Below, piece by piece: positions 7,344 through 16,804 of a DNA stretch of 64,000 nucleotides. This DNA comes from Candidatus Eisenbacteria bacterium (GTDB lineage Bacteria > Orphanbacterota > Orphanbacteria > Orphanbacterales > Orphanbacteraceae). Numbering within the stretch: position 1 is the first letter of the stretch; every line of letters starts with the position of its first letter. Made by a program: the position numbers and the translations under genes. The notes under the pieces were generated by a model. It did no database searches. It saw nothing but the letters and a program-made list of their open reading frames with translations, and was not told the origin of the DNA. Location: positions 62,001 through 126,000 of the forward strand of contig JAFGGD010000045.1 in assembly GCA_016930695.1 (NCBI GenBank), in the 5' to 3' direction.

Positions 7344-9266
7344 ATGATTCCTGTGCGGGACCGGAAAGGTGCGTGGAACGGCTTCCCGGCGCGATGGTCG
7401 CTTCCCTTGTTGCTCTTGTCGCTGCTTCTCCTCGCCGGCCCGGCCCGAGCCTACGATCCGATGACGCTCCCCTCCACGGCGATCCGCTCTCTCACGATCG
7501 AGGGGAACCTCGTGTTCTCCGACGAGGAGATCCGCGACCGGATGAGCCGGACGAAAGGGGGGTGGTTCCATTCCGGTCGATACCGCGCGACCTGGCTTGC
7601 CCGGGACCTGGAGGATGTGATCCGACAGTACAACCGCGCCGGCTACCTCGGCGCGGAGATCTCGGAGAAGCGGGTCGTGCCGGACCGAGAACGGGGGAGC
7701 GTGGCGATCACGATCCGCATCGAAGAGGGGGAGCGCACTCTGGTCGGCGCCGTCTCCTTCGAGGGTCTCCCCGGGGAGGCGTCTCGGGAGAGGCTGCTCC
7801 GCATGCTCGGCCTTCAAGCGGGCGCGCCGTACAACCGGGAACTTCTGCCGAGGGATCAGGTGCGGATCTACGGCCGTCTCGCCGAGATCGGATACCCCGA
7901 AGCGGAGGTGGAACACGTCGAGAACATCGGCGCGGGCGCGGCGGACGTGCTTTTCCGGATCCGGTCCGGACCGCGGGTCCGTATCGGCCCCGTCACCGTC
8001 GAGGGAACCGAGAACACGCGTCCCCGTTTCGTCCTGAGGGAACTCACCTTTCACGAGGGAGACTGGTACGACCGAACCCGCCTTCTGGACAGCCGCGACC
8101 GGGTGTATCAGACCGGTTATTACTACAACGTGGCGATGATCCGGGACCCTCTCGACGGGAAAGGCGCCGTGCCGATCCGCATATCGATCAAGGAGAAGAA
8201 ACTGCGCTGGTTCGGCTTCGGCGGAGGCTTCGGCACCGAGGACCAGTTCCGTTTCAGTTTCGATTGGACCAACCGGAACGTGCTCCGCACGGGCAGGACC
8301 GTCTATCTGGAAACGGTCTTTTCCGAACTCTTTGCAGACCGGGATTTCGAGCAGAAATACACGTTCTCCATCATCGAGCCGTGGATGTTTCGAACCCGCA
8401 CGGTGGGGATGTGGAAGGTCACCCATGAGAGGATGAACCTGGAGAATTTCGTGTTGAACGAGGGGAGCGAGAATGAGCGGACCCTGGAGAGCTATCGCCT
8501 CATTCAGACCGCCACGGCGTTCTCCCTCTCCCGGGATCTGAACAAGAGGACCAAGGGATCGATCATCTTCTCCCTGGAGTGGGCCAAGGCGGAGGAGCCG
8601 AGCGAGCCGGTCGACGAGGAACTGCTCCGGCCCGACATCACCCGTTCCCTCGCCTTCACCTTCGAGCGCGACGTGCGGGACCACCTTCTCGATCCCACCG
8701 CCGGATCGCGGCTGCACACGAGCGTGGAGTTCGCCGGGACCTTTCTCGGCGGCGACAACGAGTTCTTCAAGGAGACCCTCGGCGGCGCCCTCTACCGCCG
8801 CGTGCCGGGTCGAGCGGTTCTCGCGCTGCGCGCCCAGGCGGGCGGGCTCCGATCCCTCGCGCCGGACGACGCCCTGCCGGACTACAAACGTTTCCGATTG
8901 GGCGGCGCGAACTCCGTGCGCGGATATCGCGAGGAAGCGATCGGGCCGGCCAATTATATGTTCCTCGCGAACGCGGAAGCCCGATTCCCCCTTTTCTGGC
9001 GTCTCGGCGGCGTGCTCTTCATCGACGCCGGCGCCGGATGGCAACGATTCGGCGACGCGGTTCTTTCCGACTGGGAGTTGGGCAAGGAGCCGGAAGAGGT
9101 GACGCGGGACGACGTCCGCTACGGCGTGGGCGGCGGCCTCCGGGTCTATACGCCTTTCGGGCCGCTCCGGGTCGACTATGGGCGGAAACTCAAACCCCGC
9201 GTTACCGAGACGGGGGAGAGGGAGTCCAGGGACCTGTTCCATTTCAGCATCGGACAGGCTTTTTAG
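7344..9266 (+). CDS. Omp85-family outer-membrane assembly protein, TamA/BamA-like
   Basis: This outer-membrane beta-barrel protein should insert or assemble other outer-membrane or surface proteins. It has a signal peptide with predicted cleavage after ALA-type residues near 36 (GPARA). Three POTRA domains follow, at about 46-129, 130-208 and 210-284, then a C-terminal barrel (about 287-640) with the lid-loop-type motif RLGGANSVRGYRE and a terminal Phe after FSIGQA. Three POTRAs and 640 residues match TamA better than five-POTRA BamA, and the next gene is tamB. The place after rseP is however where bamA commonly lies, so it may serve as BamA. The ATG at 7344 has GAGG upstream. Confidence 0.88.
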   Translation: MIPVRDRKGAWNGFPARWSLPLLLLSLLLLAGPARAYDPMTLPSTAIRSLTIEGNLVFSDEEIRDRMSRTKGGWFHSGRYRATWLARDLEDVIRQYNRAGYLGAEISEKRVVPDRERGSVAITIRIEEGERTLVGAVSFEGLPGEASRERLLRMLGLQAGAPYNRELLPRDQVRIYGRLAEIGYPEAEVEHVENIGAGAADVLFRIRSGPRVRIGPVTVEGTENTRPRFVLRELTFHEGDWYDRTRLLDSRDRVYQTGYYYNVAMIRDPLDGKGAVPIRISIKEKKLRWFGFGGGFGTEDQFRFSFDWTNRNVLRTGRTVYLETVFSELFADRDFEQKYTFSIIEPWMFRTRTVGMWKVTHERMNLENFVLNEGSENERTLESYRLIQTATAFSLSRDLNKRTKGSIIFSLEWAKAEEPSEPVDEELLRPDITRSLAFTFERDVRDHLLDPTAGSRLHTSVEFAGTFLGGDNEFFKETLGGALYRRVPGRAVLALRAQAGGLRSLAPDDALPDYKRFRLGGANSVRGYREEAIGPANYMFLANAEARFPLFWRLGGVLFIDAGAGWQRFGDAVLSDWELGKEPEEVTRDDVRYGVGGGLRVYTPFGPLRVDYGRKLKPRVTETGERESRDLFHFSIGQAF

Positions 9267-9273
9267 GGAAGCT

Positions 9274-12200
9274 ATGAGAAGAAGACTCATCCATCTCGGG
9301 ATCGTTCTGGCGCTTCTCATCGCCTCCCTTTTCGTGTTCGCCTTATTGGGGAGGTCGTACCTGGCGGAAATCACGCGTGTCCAGTTGGCGGAGGAGATCG
9401 GGAGGCGGACCGGCCTCACCGTTCGGATCGGCGGGCTCGGCGGCGATCCTTTCTCCCGCCTTCGCGCGGAGCGCGTGGAGGCTTTCACCGAGGGCGGTGA
9501 TCACTTCCGCGCCGAGAGGATCGATCTCTCCTACCGGATCGTCGACCTCTTCCAGGCGCCGCCGCGGATCCGTTCGGTCCGAGTCATGCGTCCCGAACTT
9601 CTCCTCCGGGAGGGCGCGGGCGAAGGGAGGGGCGACCGGCGGACGAGGGAAGCGGGCTCGATCCGGCCTCCTTTTCTCGTGGAGCACCTGGCCATAGAGG
9701 GGGGCGCGTTACTCGCCGGCCCCGCGCCCGCTCGGGAAATCGGCATGGAGGGAGCCATCCGAGGCGCGGACGGTGCGATTCTCTTCGAACTCGCCCGCCT
9801 CGAAGCGGATTGGGAAATCCCCGGCGGCGGCGGTGATGTCCGCGTCACCCTGGCGGGATCTTTCCTGGTCGGAGCCGACGACTGCTCGTGCGACGTGGAA
9901 GGGTCCTTCGGCGCGACCCGCTTCCGCGAGCGGGGCTTCTTCCGTCTCGATCCGTCCCTCCGGGGGCGCGGAGAGATCTTCTTCGATCCGCTCTCTCTCG
10001 AGGAGATTCTCCCCCTCCTCGGACGTTCGCGCGTCGTCGAGAGGGGGGAGGCGAGGGCGGAGATCCGTTTCGCCGGAACGCCCGATTCACTCGATCTGAC
10101 GGTTCGTTCCGACGGCGCGCTGAATACTCTGGAGTGGCGGGACCTGGCGGCTTCCGGATCCATTCATGGTCATTACGTCGACTTGGGAAGTATTACGGCC
10201 CGCCTGAACGGCGCCTTCCTCGAAGGATCGGGCCGGGTGGACCTTTCCGGGGGAGGGGAGAGCCGCCTCTCGGCGGCCTTTCGGGAGATCGACACCTCTC
10301 GTTTCGGCGAGGGAGTGGCCGGTGGCCGCACATCGAATCTGAACGGAACGATCCGTTGGACCGGAGAGGGGAGGGACTTGACCAACCTCGAGGGAAGATT
10401 CGCCATGCGACTCGGCCGGAGCCGGTACGGAGACGTGACCATCCGGGACGCGCGAATCGAGGGACGGGCGGAGGGGGACGCGGTGCGCATCGAGGAGAGC
10501 GCGATTCGCACCGCCGCGTCCGACCTGCGCTTCTCGGGGCGGGTCGGTTTCGACGGTTCCTTTCTCGGCGACCTCGAGGCGAGCCTTCCATCCCTCGCCG
10601 AGTTTCGAAGGACCGCGGGCGTGGATTCCCTGGACGGTTCGGCGCGCCTCGTGCTGCACGTGGACGGAGGGCCGGAGAGGATGCGCGCCGAGGGGGAGGC
10701 GACCGTCGAGAGAGGGCGGGTGGAGCGTTTCCGCGCCGATCGACTCTTCCTCGAAGGGTGGTTCGAGAAGCGGGGGGATCGCTTGACCGGGCTTTCCCGA
10801 ATGCGCGTCGGAGAGGCGACCTTCGATGGGGGTGGGATCGACTCGGCCCGCGTCGACATCGGACTCGAGGACCGTGGAATCCGGATCGACACCCTCGCCG
10901 CGTGGAGGGGCGACTGGACCTTCCGGAGCGCGGGGTCGGTCGACTGGGTCGGACGCCGCAACCACGTACGGCTCGAGAGGACGCGGCTGTTCGAAGGGGA
11001 TCTCCTCGCCGTCGACCCGGGCCGAATCGATCTCTGGTGGGATCCGGAGGGATACGGGGTGGAGCCGGTCAGTTTCCCTTACGGAGGAGGAGCGATCTCC
11101 TTCGAGGGGGAGAGCCCGGACGGCGACTCGATGCGGGCGCATCTGCGCGTAGGCGGCGCGGATCTCGCGCGCGCCGCGGAATGGGTCGGTTTGCCGCCGG
11201 ACATTCTGGCGCGGGTCGATCTGGAGGCTTCCGTGCTGGGAAGGCGGGGAAACCGCGTGGGCGATCTCCGTTGGATACTCTCCAGGGCGGAGGATTCCGA
11301 TTTTCCCTTCCGCCGCGTGGAGGGCGCGCTGTTCGTTTTGGGTTCGACGATTCACGTCGACTCGCTTCTTCTGACCGGCAGGGACGAGGAGGCGCGGATC
11401 CGCACCGAGGGTTTCCTCCCCTTCGAACCGGAAGAGGCGCCGAATGAGGAGATCCGCGCGGTGATTTCGGTGAGGGACTATCCACTGGAGGATCTCCGCT
11501 TCCTCACGGACCGTCTCGAGGCGGTGGACGGAGAATTGAGCGCGGACATCGCCGTCGGCGGAAGCTGGAGCGAGCCCGTTCTGACCGCGGCGGCGGTCGG
11601 TTCCTCCATGGTGTTCCGGGGCTATTCGATCGGGACGATTCGCGCCGACTCGATTTGCGCCGGCGCGGACTCCCTCGCATTCGTCGTCCGGCTCGATCCC
11701 TTCTGGGGAAGGGGGAACCGGATTTCCGGCCGCCTGCCGCTTCGCATCTCCTTCGCGGATCGCTCCTTGACGCCTCTCGACCACGGCCCCTTCCGGCTCG
11801 ACCTGCGCGTACCCGACGGAGATCTGGCGCTTCTCGCCCTCCTCGCCGGACCGGTGGAGGAGAGCATGGGAAACTTCACTCTCGAAGCGAAACTGTCCGG
11901 CGATCGTGCCGATCCGGTGATGGACGGAGTGTTCGAGGTGCGCGACGGGCTCGTCTTCCTTTCCGGGTCCTCCGTGTTCTTCGATCGGGTGGATGCGCGC
12001 TTCCTCCTCGACGAAAAGAGAGTCAATGTGGTCCGCTTCCGCTCCCGCTCCGGTGAGCGGGGGAGGCTGAACGCCTGGGGCACCGTCAACCTGCAGGATT
12101 TCCGTCCCGCCACCTACGACATCGGTTTCCGGGCGCAGCAGTATGACATGCTCCTCGCAGACGGCGTTCAGCTCACCTTCGACGGAGACCTCGCCCTTCG

Positions 12201-13095
12201 GCCGGACACGACCCTCTTCCGCAAGGTGGTCCCGCACATCTCCGGAGAAGCGGACGTGCGCGGGGCGCTGATCGAGAGAGAACTCGCCGTCGGCGACGGA
12301 GACGGGAGTGGGTCCGTCTTCGATCCCACGACCGAACCGAGCTGGACCTGCGACATCTTCTTGCGGGCGCCGCAGAATTTCTGGATACGGAATCGGACGG
12401 CCGACCTGGAGCTGGGCGGCGAAGCCCAACTGCGCCGTTCCTCGGAAGGTTTCGGCGCGCTCGGCACCTTCGATGTGCTCCGCGGGCGTTATTGGTTGTA
12501 CAACAACGAGTTTCGCGTTACGGAGGGGCAGGTTACCTTCACCGATCCGGCGGACATACGGCGTGCGGACGTGGATCTTACGGCCGAGACCGACGTGATG
12601 GACGAGAGGATCGAGATTCGCCTCGTCCGCGATGAAGGGGAAATGCAGGTACTCCCCACTTCCGAGTCCGGGTACAGCGAGGGGGAGATTCTGAGCATGC
12701 TCACCCTCCGGGCGCACCCGCAGGACGAGGTGAACTCCGGCGAGATTCTCTCCTCCTGGTTCACCTCCTTCGCCAACCGTTTGAGCCGCGAGATGAGTCG
12801 TGGTCTGGGCGATATCGGCGTGATCGAGATCGGCACGAGCGAAGAGCTCCCCGAGATCCGTTACGGGAACTACCTCTCCAGCGATCTTTACGTCGGCTTC
12901 TCCCAGAAACTGCGCACGGACGACGAGAGGGAACAGGAGAGGAGTCCCACACGGGAGAACCTCCCCATCCCCGAACGACAGGTCCGGGTGGAGTACCGGC
13001 TCCGGCGGTCCCTGGTGATTCAGGGAGAGGTGGGCACCCTGAGCGACGGCAATCGATTCCTCAATCTGGACCTCCGGGTCCGGCTTCCCTACTAG
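9274..13095 (+). CDS. tamB: Translocation and assembly module protein TamB (DUF490)
   Basis: TamB/AsmA-like proteins form a long hydrophobic groove across the periplasm, anchored in the inner membrane, that is implicated in outer-membrane protein assembly and phospholipid transfer. The 1273-residue product has one N-terminal anchor (about 6-26) and a long repetitive beta-rich middle with alternating short strands. Its C-terminal DUF490 region (about 930-1273) contains LGTFDVLRGRYWLYN and ends in barrel-like strands (SSDLYVGFSQKL, VEYRLRRSLVIQGEVG). The ATG at 9274 is seven bases after the tamA-like stop, with AGGGAA as SD. The pair is clearly an operon. Confidence 0.93.
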   Translation: MRRRLIHLGIVLALLIASLFVFALLGRSYLAEITRVQLAEEIGRRTGLTVRIGGLGGDPFSRLRAERVEAFTEGGDHFRAERIDLSYRIVDLFQAPPRIRSVRVMRPELLLREGAGEGRGDRRTREAGSIRPPFLVEHLAIEGGALLAGPAPAREIGMEGAIRGADGAILFELARLEADWEIPGGGGDVRVTLAGSFLVGADDCSCDVEGSFGATRFRERGFFRLDPSLRGRGEIFFDPLSLEEILPLLGRSRVVERGEARAEIRFAGTPDSLDLTVRSDGALNTLEWRDLAASGSIHGHYVDLGSITARLNGAFLEGSGRVDLSGGGESRLSAAFREIDTSRFGEGVAGGRTSNLNGTIRWTGEGRDLTNLEGRFAMRLGRSRYGDVTIRDARIEGRAEGDAVRIEESAIRTAASDLRFSGRVGFDGSFLGDLEASLPSLAEFRRTAGVDSLDGSARLVLHVDGGPERMRAEGEATVERGRVERFRADRLFLEGWFEKRGDRLTGLSRMRVGEATFDGGGIDSARVDIGLEDRGIRIDTLAAWRGDWTFRSAGSVDWVGRRNHVRLERTRLFEGDLLAVDPGRIDLWWDPEGYGVEPVSFPYGGGAISFEGESPDGDSMRAHLRVGGADLARAAEWVGLPPDILARVDLEASVLGRRGNRVGDLRWILSRAEDSDFPFRRVEGALFVLGSTIHVDSLLLTGRDEEARIRTEGFLPFEPEEAPNEEIRAVISVRDYPLEDLRFLTDRLEAVDGELSADIAVGGSWSEPVLTAAAVGSSMVFRGYSIGTIRADSICAGADSLAFVVRLDPFWGRGNRISGRLPLRISFADRSLTPLDHGPFRLDLRVPDGDLALLALLAGPVEESMGNFTLEAKLSGDRADPVMDGVFEVRDGLVFLSGSSVFFDRVDARFLLDEKRVNVVRFRSRSGERGRLNAWGTVNLQDFRPATYDIGFRAQQYDMLLADGVQLTFDGDLALRPDTTLFRKVVPHISGEADVRGALIERELAVGDGDGSGSVFDPTTEPSWTCDIFLRAPQNFWIRNRTADLELGGEAQLRRSSEGFGALGTFDVLRGRYWLYNNEFRVTEGQVTFTDPADIRRADVDLTAETDVMDERIEIRLVRDEGEMQVLPTSESGYSEGEILSMLTLRAHPQDEVNSGEILSSWFTSFANRLSREMSRGLGDIGVIEIGTSEELPEIRYGNYLSSDLYVGFSQKLRTDDEREQERSPTRENLPIPERQVRVEYRLRRSLVIQGEVGTLSDGNRFLNLDLRVRLPY

Positions 13096-13107
13096 GCGGA
13101 CGCATCG

Positions 13108-15324
13108 ATGGAAAGCGGGCTGGATCTGGAAAGAGAGTTGAACGACGAGCAGAGGGAGGCGGTCCTCCACGAGGAGGGGCCGCTCCTGGTCCTCGCCGGC
13201 GCCGGTAGCGGCAAGACACGGGTGCTCACCTACCGGTTCGCCCACCTTGTCCGGCGAAGGGGCGTCTCCCCCTCCCGGATCCTCGCCGTCACCTTCACCA
13301 ACAAAGCGGCGGGGGAGATGCGGGAACGAATCGAGGGACTGATCGGCCGTCTCCCCTACCGACTCTGGGTCGGCACCTTTCACTCCATCGGCGCGCGCCT
13401 CCTCCGCGAAACGGCGCACCGAACCGGCCTCGACCGGGACTTCACCATCTTCGACGACGACGATCAGCGCCGCCTGATCCGTTCTCTCTGCAAGGACCAG
13501 GGGCTGGACCCGACGGCGGAGAGGGTGGGGCGCATCCTTTCCGCGATCCGCCGGCGCAAGTCGTCGTCCGCAGGGATCGGTGGCGGTGAGGGGAACGGGC
13601 CGCGCACGCCCGAAAGGATGGAGTTCGACCGGATCGCCCCTCTTTACGAAGAAGGGCTCCGGCGGATGAACGCCCTCGACTTCGACGATCTCCTCCTCCG
13701 CCCCGTCCGTCTCTTTCACGATCACCCGGAGATCCTGCAGGAGTACGCCTACCGTTTCGAGCATGTGTTGGTCGACGAATATCAGGACGTGAACGTAATT
13801 CAAAACGAGACGGTGCGGCTTCTGCACGGCGCTCACCACAATGTCTGCGCCGTCGGCGACGACGACCAATCGATCTATCGCTGGCGAGGCGCCGACGTGC
13901 GGCACATCCTCCGTTTCGAGGAGAGCTTTCCCGACGCGCGGGTGGTGCGTCTCGAGAGGAACTACCGCTCACGGAAACCGATTCTGGACGCGGCGTCCGC
14001 GGTGATCGGCCACAACCGGGGCCGGCGCGGGAAGCGTCTCTGGACCGACCGGGAGGGAGGGGAGATGCTGGAACGCCTCGAGTTCCGCACCGAGCGGGAC
14101 GAGGGGCTCTCCTTGGCGCGGGAGATCTCGCGGAGGATCGGCGACGGGCGGAACCGCCCGGCGGATTTCGCCCTCTTCTACCGGACCAACGCCCAATCCC
14201 GTTCCCTCGAAGAGGGGATGCGCCTGCATGCCGTCCCGTACACCATCGTGGGAGGAACGCGTTTCTACGAAAGAAAAGAGGTGAAGGATCTTCTCGCCTA
14301 TCTGCGCGTTCTCGTCAACGAGCGGGACGACGTTTCCCTCGGCCGCGTGTTGAACGTGCCGGCCCGGGGGATCGGCGACGTCACCAGGGAACGGCTCGTC
14401 GCCTTCGCCGCCGGACGGGGAATCCCGCTACGGCGCGCGCTCGCCTCGGCCGGAGAGGCGACGGACCTGAGCGCACGGGCGCGGAAGATCCTCGCCGGCC
14501 TGGATCTCCTGCTCGCCCGCTACGCCGAGAGAAGCGTCGCGGGCGGTTCCCCTCACGGGATCCTCCGCGACCTCGTTCAGGAGCTTCGTTTCGTCGAAGC
14601 CCTGGAGGAGAAGGAAGGGGAGAGGGGAAGCATGCGCGCGGAGAACGTGGAAGAACTCGTTTCCGCGGTGGCGGAGTACGAGAACCGCAATCCCGAGAGC
14701 ACCCTCGTCGATTTTCTCGCCGAAGTATCCCTGCTCACCGACATCGACACCTGGGAAGAGGGGCTGGACGCGGTCACGCTGATGACACTTCACAATTCAA
14801 AGGGTTTGGAGTTTCTTCGGGTCCACATCGCCGGCGTCGAGGAGGGGCTTCTCCCGCACGCCTTCTCCATGATGAGCGACGACGAGATCGAGGAGGAGAG
14901 GCGCCTTTTCTACGTCGGACTGACCCGGGCGAAGGAGAAGGTGACCCTCTCCTCGGTGCGGAGCCGCATGCGTTTCGGGGAAATCGCCCCCTGCGTTCCT
15001 TCCCGGTTTTTCGAGGAGATTCCGCCGGAGCTGATCGAGGAGAGGCTCCTCGGACCGGACCCGGCGCGCTCCTTCCGGCCTTCCCTCTTTCCCGCCGCAA
15101 CGGCGGCGCCACGGGAAAAGCAGGACCCCTTCCCGGATTACGAGAACGAATCCCAGGAAGCGTCCGTTCTCGTTCCGGGAGAGAGGATCCGCCACGGCGT
15201 ATGGGGAATCGGGCGTGTGGAGGGGGTGGAGGGGAGCGGCGAGAAGACCAAGATCACCGTGCGCTTCGACGCGGGATTCACGAAGAAGATCATGGTGCGC
15301 TACGCATCGATCCGGAGGCTGTAA
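13108..15324 (+). CDS. pcrA: ATP-dependent DNA helicase PcrA/UvrD
   Basis: This superfamily-1A 3'-5' helicase acts in nucleotide excision repair, mismatch repair or clearing of recombinase filaments. Motifs are in order: Q-motif LNDEQREAV, Walker A GAGSGKT (31-37), motif Ia FTNKAAGEMRERI, Walker B VDEYQDVN, motif III GDDDQSIYRWRGA, motif IV RNYRS, motif V TLHNSKGLEF and motif VI YVGLTRAKEK. The C-terminus (VWGIGRVEGVEG to the end) is the Tudor-like RNA-polymerase-binding domain found in PcrA/UvrD. The length (738) is normal. The ATG at 13108 is 12 nt after tamB and may share its transcript. Confidence 0.96.
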   Translation: MESGLDLERELNDEQREAVLHEEGPLLVLAGAGSGKTRVLTYRFAHLVRRRGVSPSRILAVTFTNKAAGEMRERIEGLIGRLPYRLWVGTFHSIGARLLRETAHRTGLDRDFTIFDDDDQRRLIRSLCKDQGLDPTAERVGRILSAIRRRKSSSAGIGGGEGNGPRTPERMEFDRIAPLYEEGLRRMNALDFDDLLLRPVRLFHDHPEILQEYAYRFEHVLVDEYQDVNVIQNETVRLLHGAHHNVCAVGDDDQSIYRWRGADVRHILRFEESFPDARVVRLERNYRSRKPILDAASAVIGHNRGRRGKRLWTDREGGEMLERLEFRTERDEGLSLAREISRRIGDGRNRPADFALFYRTNAQSRSLEEGMRLHAVPYTIVGGTRFYERKEVKDLLAYLRVLVNERDDVSLGRVLNVPARGIGDVTRERLVAFAAGRGIPLRRALASAGEATDLSARARKILAGLDLLLARYAERSVAGGSPHGILRDLVQELRFVEALEEKEGERGSMRAENVEELVSAVAEYENRNPESTLVDFLAEVSLLTDIDTWEEGLDAVTLMTLHNSKGLEFLRVHIAGVEEGLLPHAFSMMSDDEIEEERRLFYVGLTRAKEKVTLSSVRSRMRFGEIAPCVPSRFFEEIPPELIEERLLGPDPARSFRPSLFPAATAAPREKQDPFPDYENESQEASVLVPGERIRHGVWGIGRVEGVEGSGEKTKITVRFDAGFTKKIMVRYASIRRL

Positions 15325-15432
15325 AAGGGGGAACGACCTCTAAAGCCCCGGAGGCTCGGTGGTGGTCGCCCCGGTACCGCACCCACGGGAGAACGGACGC
15401 CCCGGCGCCGTGGAGGGGAAGCGAGAAAGGGG

Positions 15433-15461
15433 TTGACGAAGAGGGGGTAGATAGCTATATT
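15433..15461 (+). promoter_or_regulatory. Sigma70-type promoter of the riboflavin operon
   Basis: TTGACG (15433-15438) and TATATT (15456-15461) are separated by exactly 17 bp within an unusually AT-rich patch. The predicted start site near 15468 lies about 25 nt upstream of the FMN aptamer. The preceding segment 15325-15432, after pcrA, shows no gene that I can support. Confidence 0.8.
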
Positions 15462-15493
15462 TATATCTCGGAAATAGTTAGACAATCCGAGAG

Positions 15494-15611
15494 GATCTTC
15501 GGGGCGGGGTGAGAGTCCCCACCGGCGGTGAGAGCCCGCGAGCGGAGAGGCGTCTCCGTTGACCCGTTGGAATTACGGGGCCGACCGTGAAAGTCGGGAT
15601 GGGAGAAGGTC
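15494..15611 (+). ncRNA. FMN riboswitch (RFN element)
   Basis: The sequence follows the RFN consensus closely: GATCTTCGGGGCGGGG, then CCCCACCGGCGGT, AGCCCGCGAGC, a variable stem (GGAGAGGCGTCTCC), ACGGGGCCGACCGTGAAAGT and GGGATGGGAGAAGGTC. The closing P1 helix pairs GATCTTC (15494-15500) with GAAGGTC (15605-15611) with one G-U. The element lies between a strong promoter and ribD, so FMN should repress the riboflavin operon. Confidence 0.95.
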
Positions 15612-15646
15612 GTAGCGCGCGCCCGTGCGTGATGTGCCCCGCGGAT

Positions 15647-15672
15647 CCCGGTGATTCACGGGGGTTTTTTTT
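15647..15672 (+). terminator. Riboswitch-controlled intrinsic terminator
   Basis: A hairpin forms from CCC-G-GTG (15647-15653, one bulged G) and CACGGG (15657-15662) with a 3-nt loop, followed by GG and eight T residues (15665-15672). An upstream CCCGTG at 15622-15627 is also perfectly complementary to CACGGG and could compete with the terminator stem. The T run ends five bases before the ribD ATG. Confidence 0.75.
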
Positions 15673-15676
15673 AGCC

Positions 15677-16804
15677 ATGACGATCCAGGGGAACCCACCC
15701 GGACCTTTCATGCGGGAAGCGCTCCGCCTCGCCGAGAGGGGGCGGGGAACCACATCGCCCAATCCGATGGTCGGCGCGGTGGTGGTCCTCGGGGGGAGGG
15801 TGATCGGTCGCGGATGGCACCGCCGCGCGGGCGAACCGCATGCCGAGGCGATCGCTCTGGAGGAGGCGGGGGAAAAGGCGAGGGGCGCCGCACTCTACGT
15901 CACGCTGGAGCCATGCTGCCACCGGGGCCGTACCGGTCCCTGCACCGACAGGATCCTCGAAGCGGGGATCGTCCGGGTGAACGCGGCGACGATCGATCCC
16001 TATCCCGAGGTGTGCGGTCTCGGGATCGACCGTCTCCGTGAGGCGGGGGTTCGGGTCGAAGTCGGAGAGGGGGAGAAGGAGGCGCTCCGTCTGAACGAGG
16101 CGTTCTTTCTCGCCCTTCGGGAGGGGCGTCCCTGGGTGGATCTCAAGATGGCGGCCACCTTGGACGGGAAGATCGCCGACGGTCTGGGCGTCTCGCAGTG
16201 GATTTCCGGCGAGGAGTCGAGGAAAGTGGTGCACCACCTGCGCTGGGGTACGGACGCCGTGATCGCGGGGATCGGCACCGTACTCGTGGACGACCCCCTC
16301 CTGACCGCGCGTCGACGCGGCTCGACGCGCGAGCCCCTTCGCGTTCTCCTCGACGGCGACTTGCGGACCCCTCTCTCGGCGCGCACCCTTCGTGAAGCGG
16401 ACGCCGCGCGCGTGCGGATCGCCGCCATGGAGAGCGCCCCCCGTTCGCGAAAGAGCGCCCTCGAAGAGAGAGGGGCGACGGTGTGGACCTTCCCGGCCGC
16501 GCCGGACGGAGAGGTGCCTCTCCGGGCCGTGCTCGAGCGCCTGCACGGCGAGGGGGCGCGGCGCGTCCTCGTCGAGGGGGGAGGCGTCGTGGCCGGATCC
16601 TTCCTCCGCGAACGCCTGGTGGATCGAATTCACCTTTTCTACGCGCCGAAACTGCTCGGACGGGGGAAGGATCTCTTCCCCGGCTTGGGGGACCTGGCGC
16701 TCGGACAGGCGATGCCGATGCGGATCGAGAAAGTCCGGCGGCGGGGCGCCGATCTGGAAGTGGTGCTGGAACCGGAGAGGGAATCGTGTTCACCGGTCTC
16801 GTAG
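15677..16804 (+). CDS. ribD: Bifunctional riboflavin biosynthesis deaminase/reductase RibD
   Basis: RibD deaminates the pyrimidine intermediate formed from GTP and reduces its ribosyl side chain. The N-terminal zinc deaminase has HAE (55-57) and EPCCHRGRTGPC with Cys80 and Cys89. The C-terminal reductase (about 150-375) has VDLKMAATLDGKIAD and the nucleotide loop VLVEGGGVVAGSFLRERLVD. ATG at 15677 gives the usual short lead before MREALRLAERG. A second in-frame ATG at 15710 is possible but would shorten this lead. The SD is weak or overlaps the terminator, so translation may also be controlled by the leader. It overlaps ribE by 19 nt. Confidence 0.95.
   Translation: MTIQGNPPGPFMREALRLAERGRGTTSPNPMVGAVVVLGGRVIGRGWHRRAGEPHAEAIALEEAGEKARGAALYVTLEPCCHRGRTGPCTDRILEAGIVRVNAATIDPYPEVCGLGIDRLREAGVRVEVGEGEKEALRLNEAFFLALREGRPWVDLKMAATLDGKIADGLGVSQWISGEESRKVVHHLRWGTDAVIAGIGTVLVDDPLLTARRRGSTREPLRVLLDGDLRTPLSARTLREADAARVRIAAMESAPRSRKSALEERGATVWTFPAAPDGEVPLRAVLERLHGEGARRVLVEGGGVVAGSFLRERLVDRIHLFYAPKLLGRGKDLFPGLGDLALGQAMPMRIEKVRRRGADLEVVLEPERESCSPVS

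Noticed and set aside
7251-9488. The long minus-strand frame continuing upstream of the small lipoprotein
   Set aside because: Only the last 92 codons have a signal peptide, SD and promoter; the rest is antisense to the tamA-like gene.
10087-13905. A 1272-codon open frame on the minus strand opposite tamB and pcrA
   Set aside because: It mirrors strongly conserved plus-strand coding, shows no domain, and long antisense frames are expected from GC-rich codon bias.
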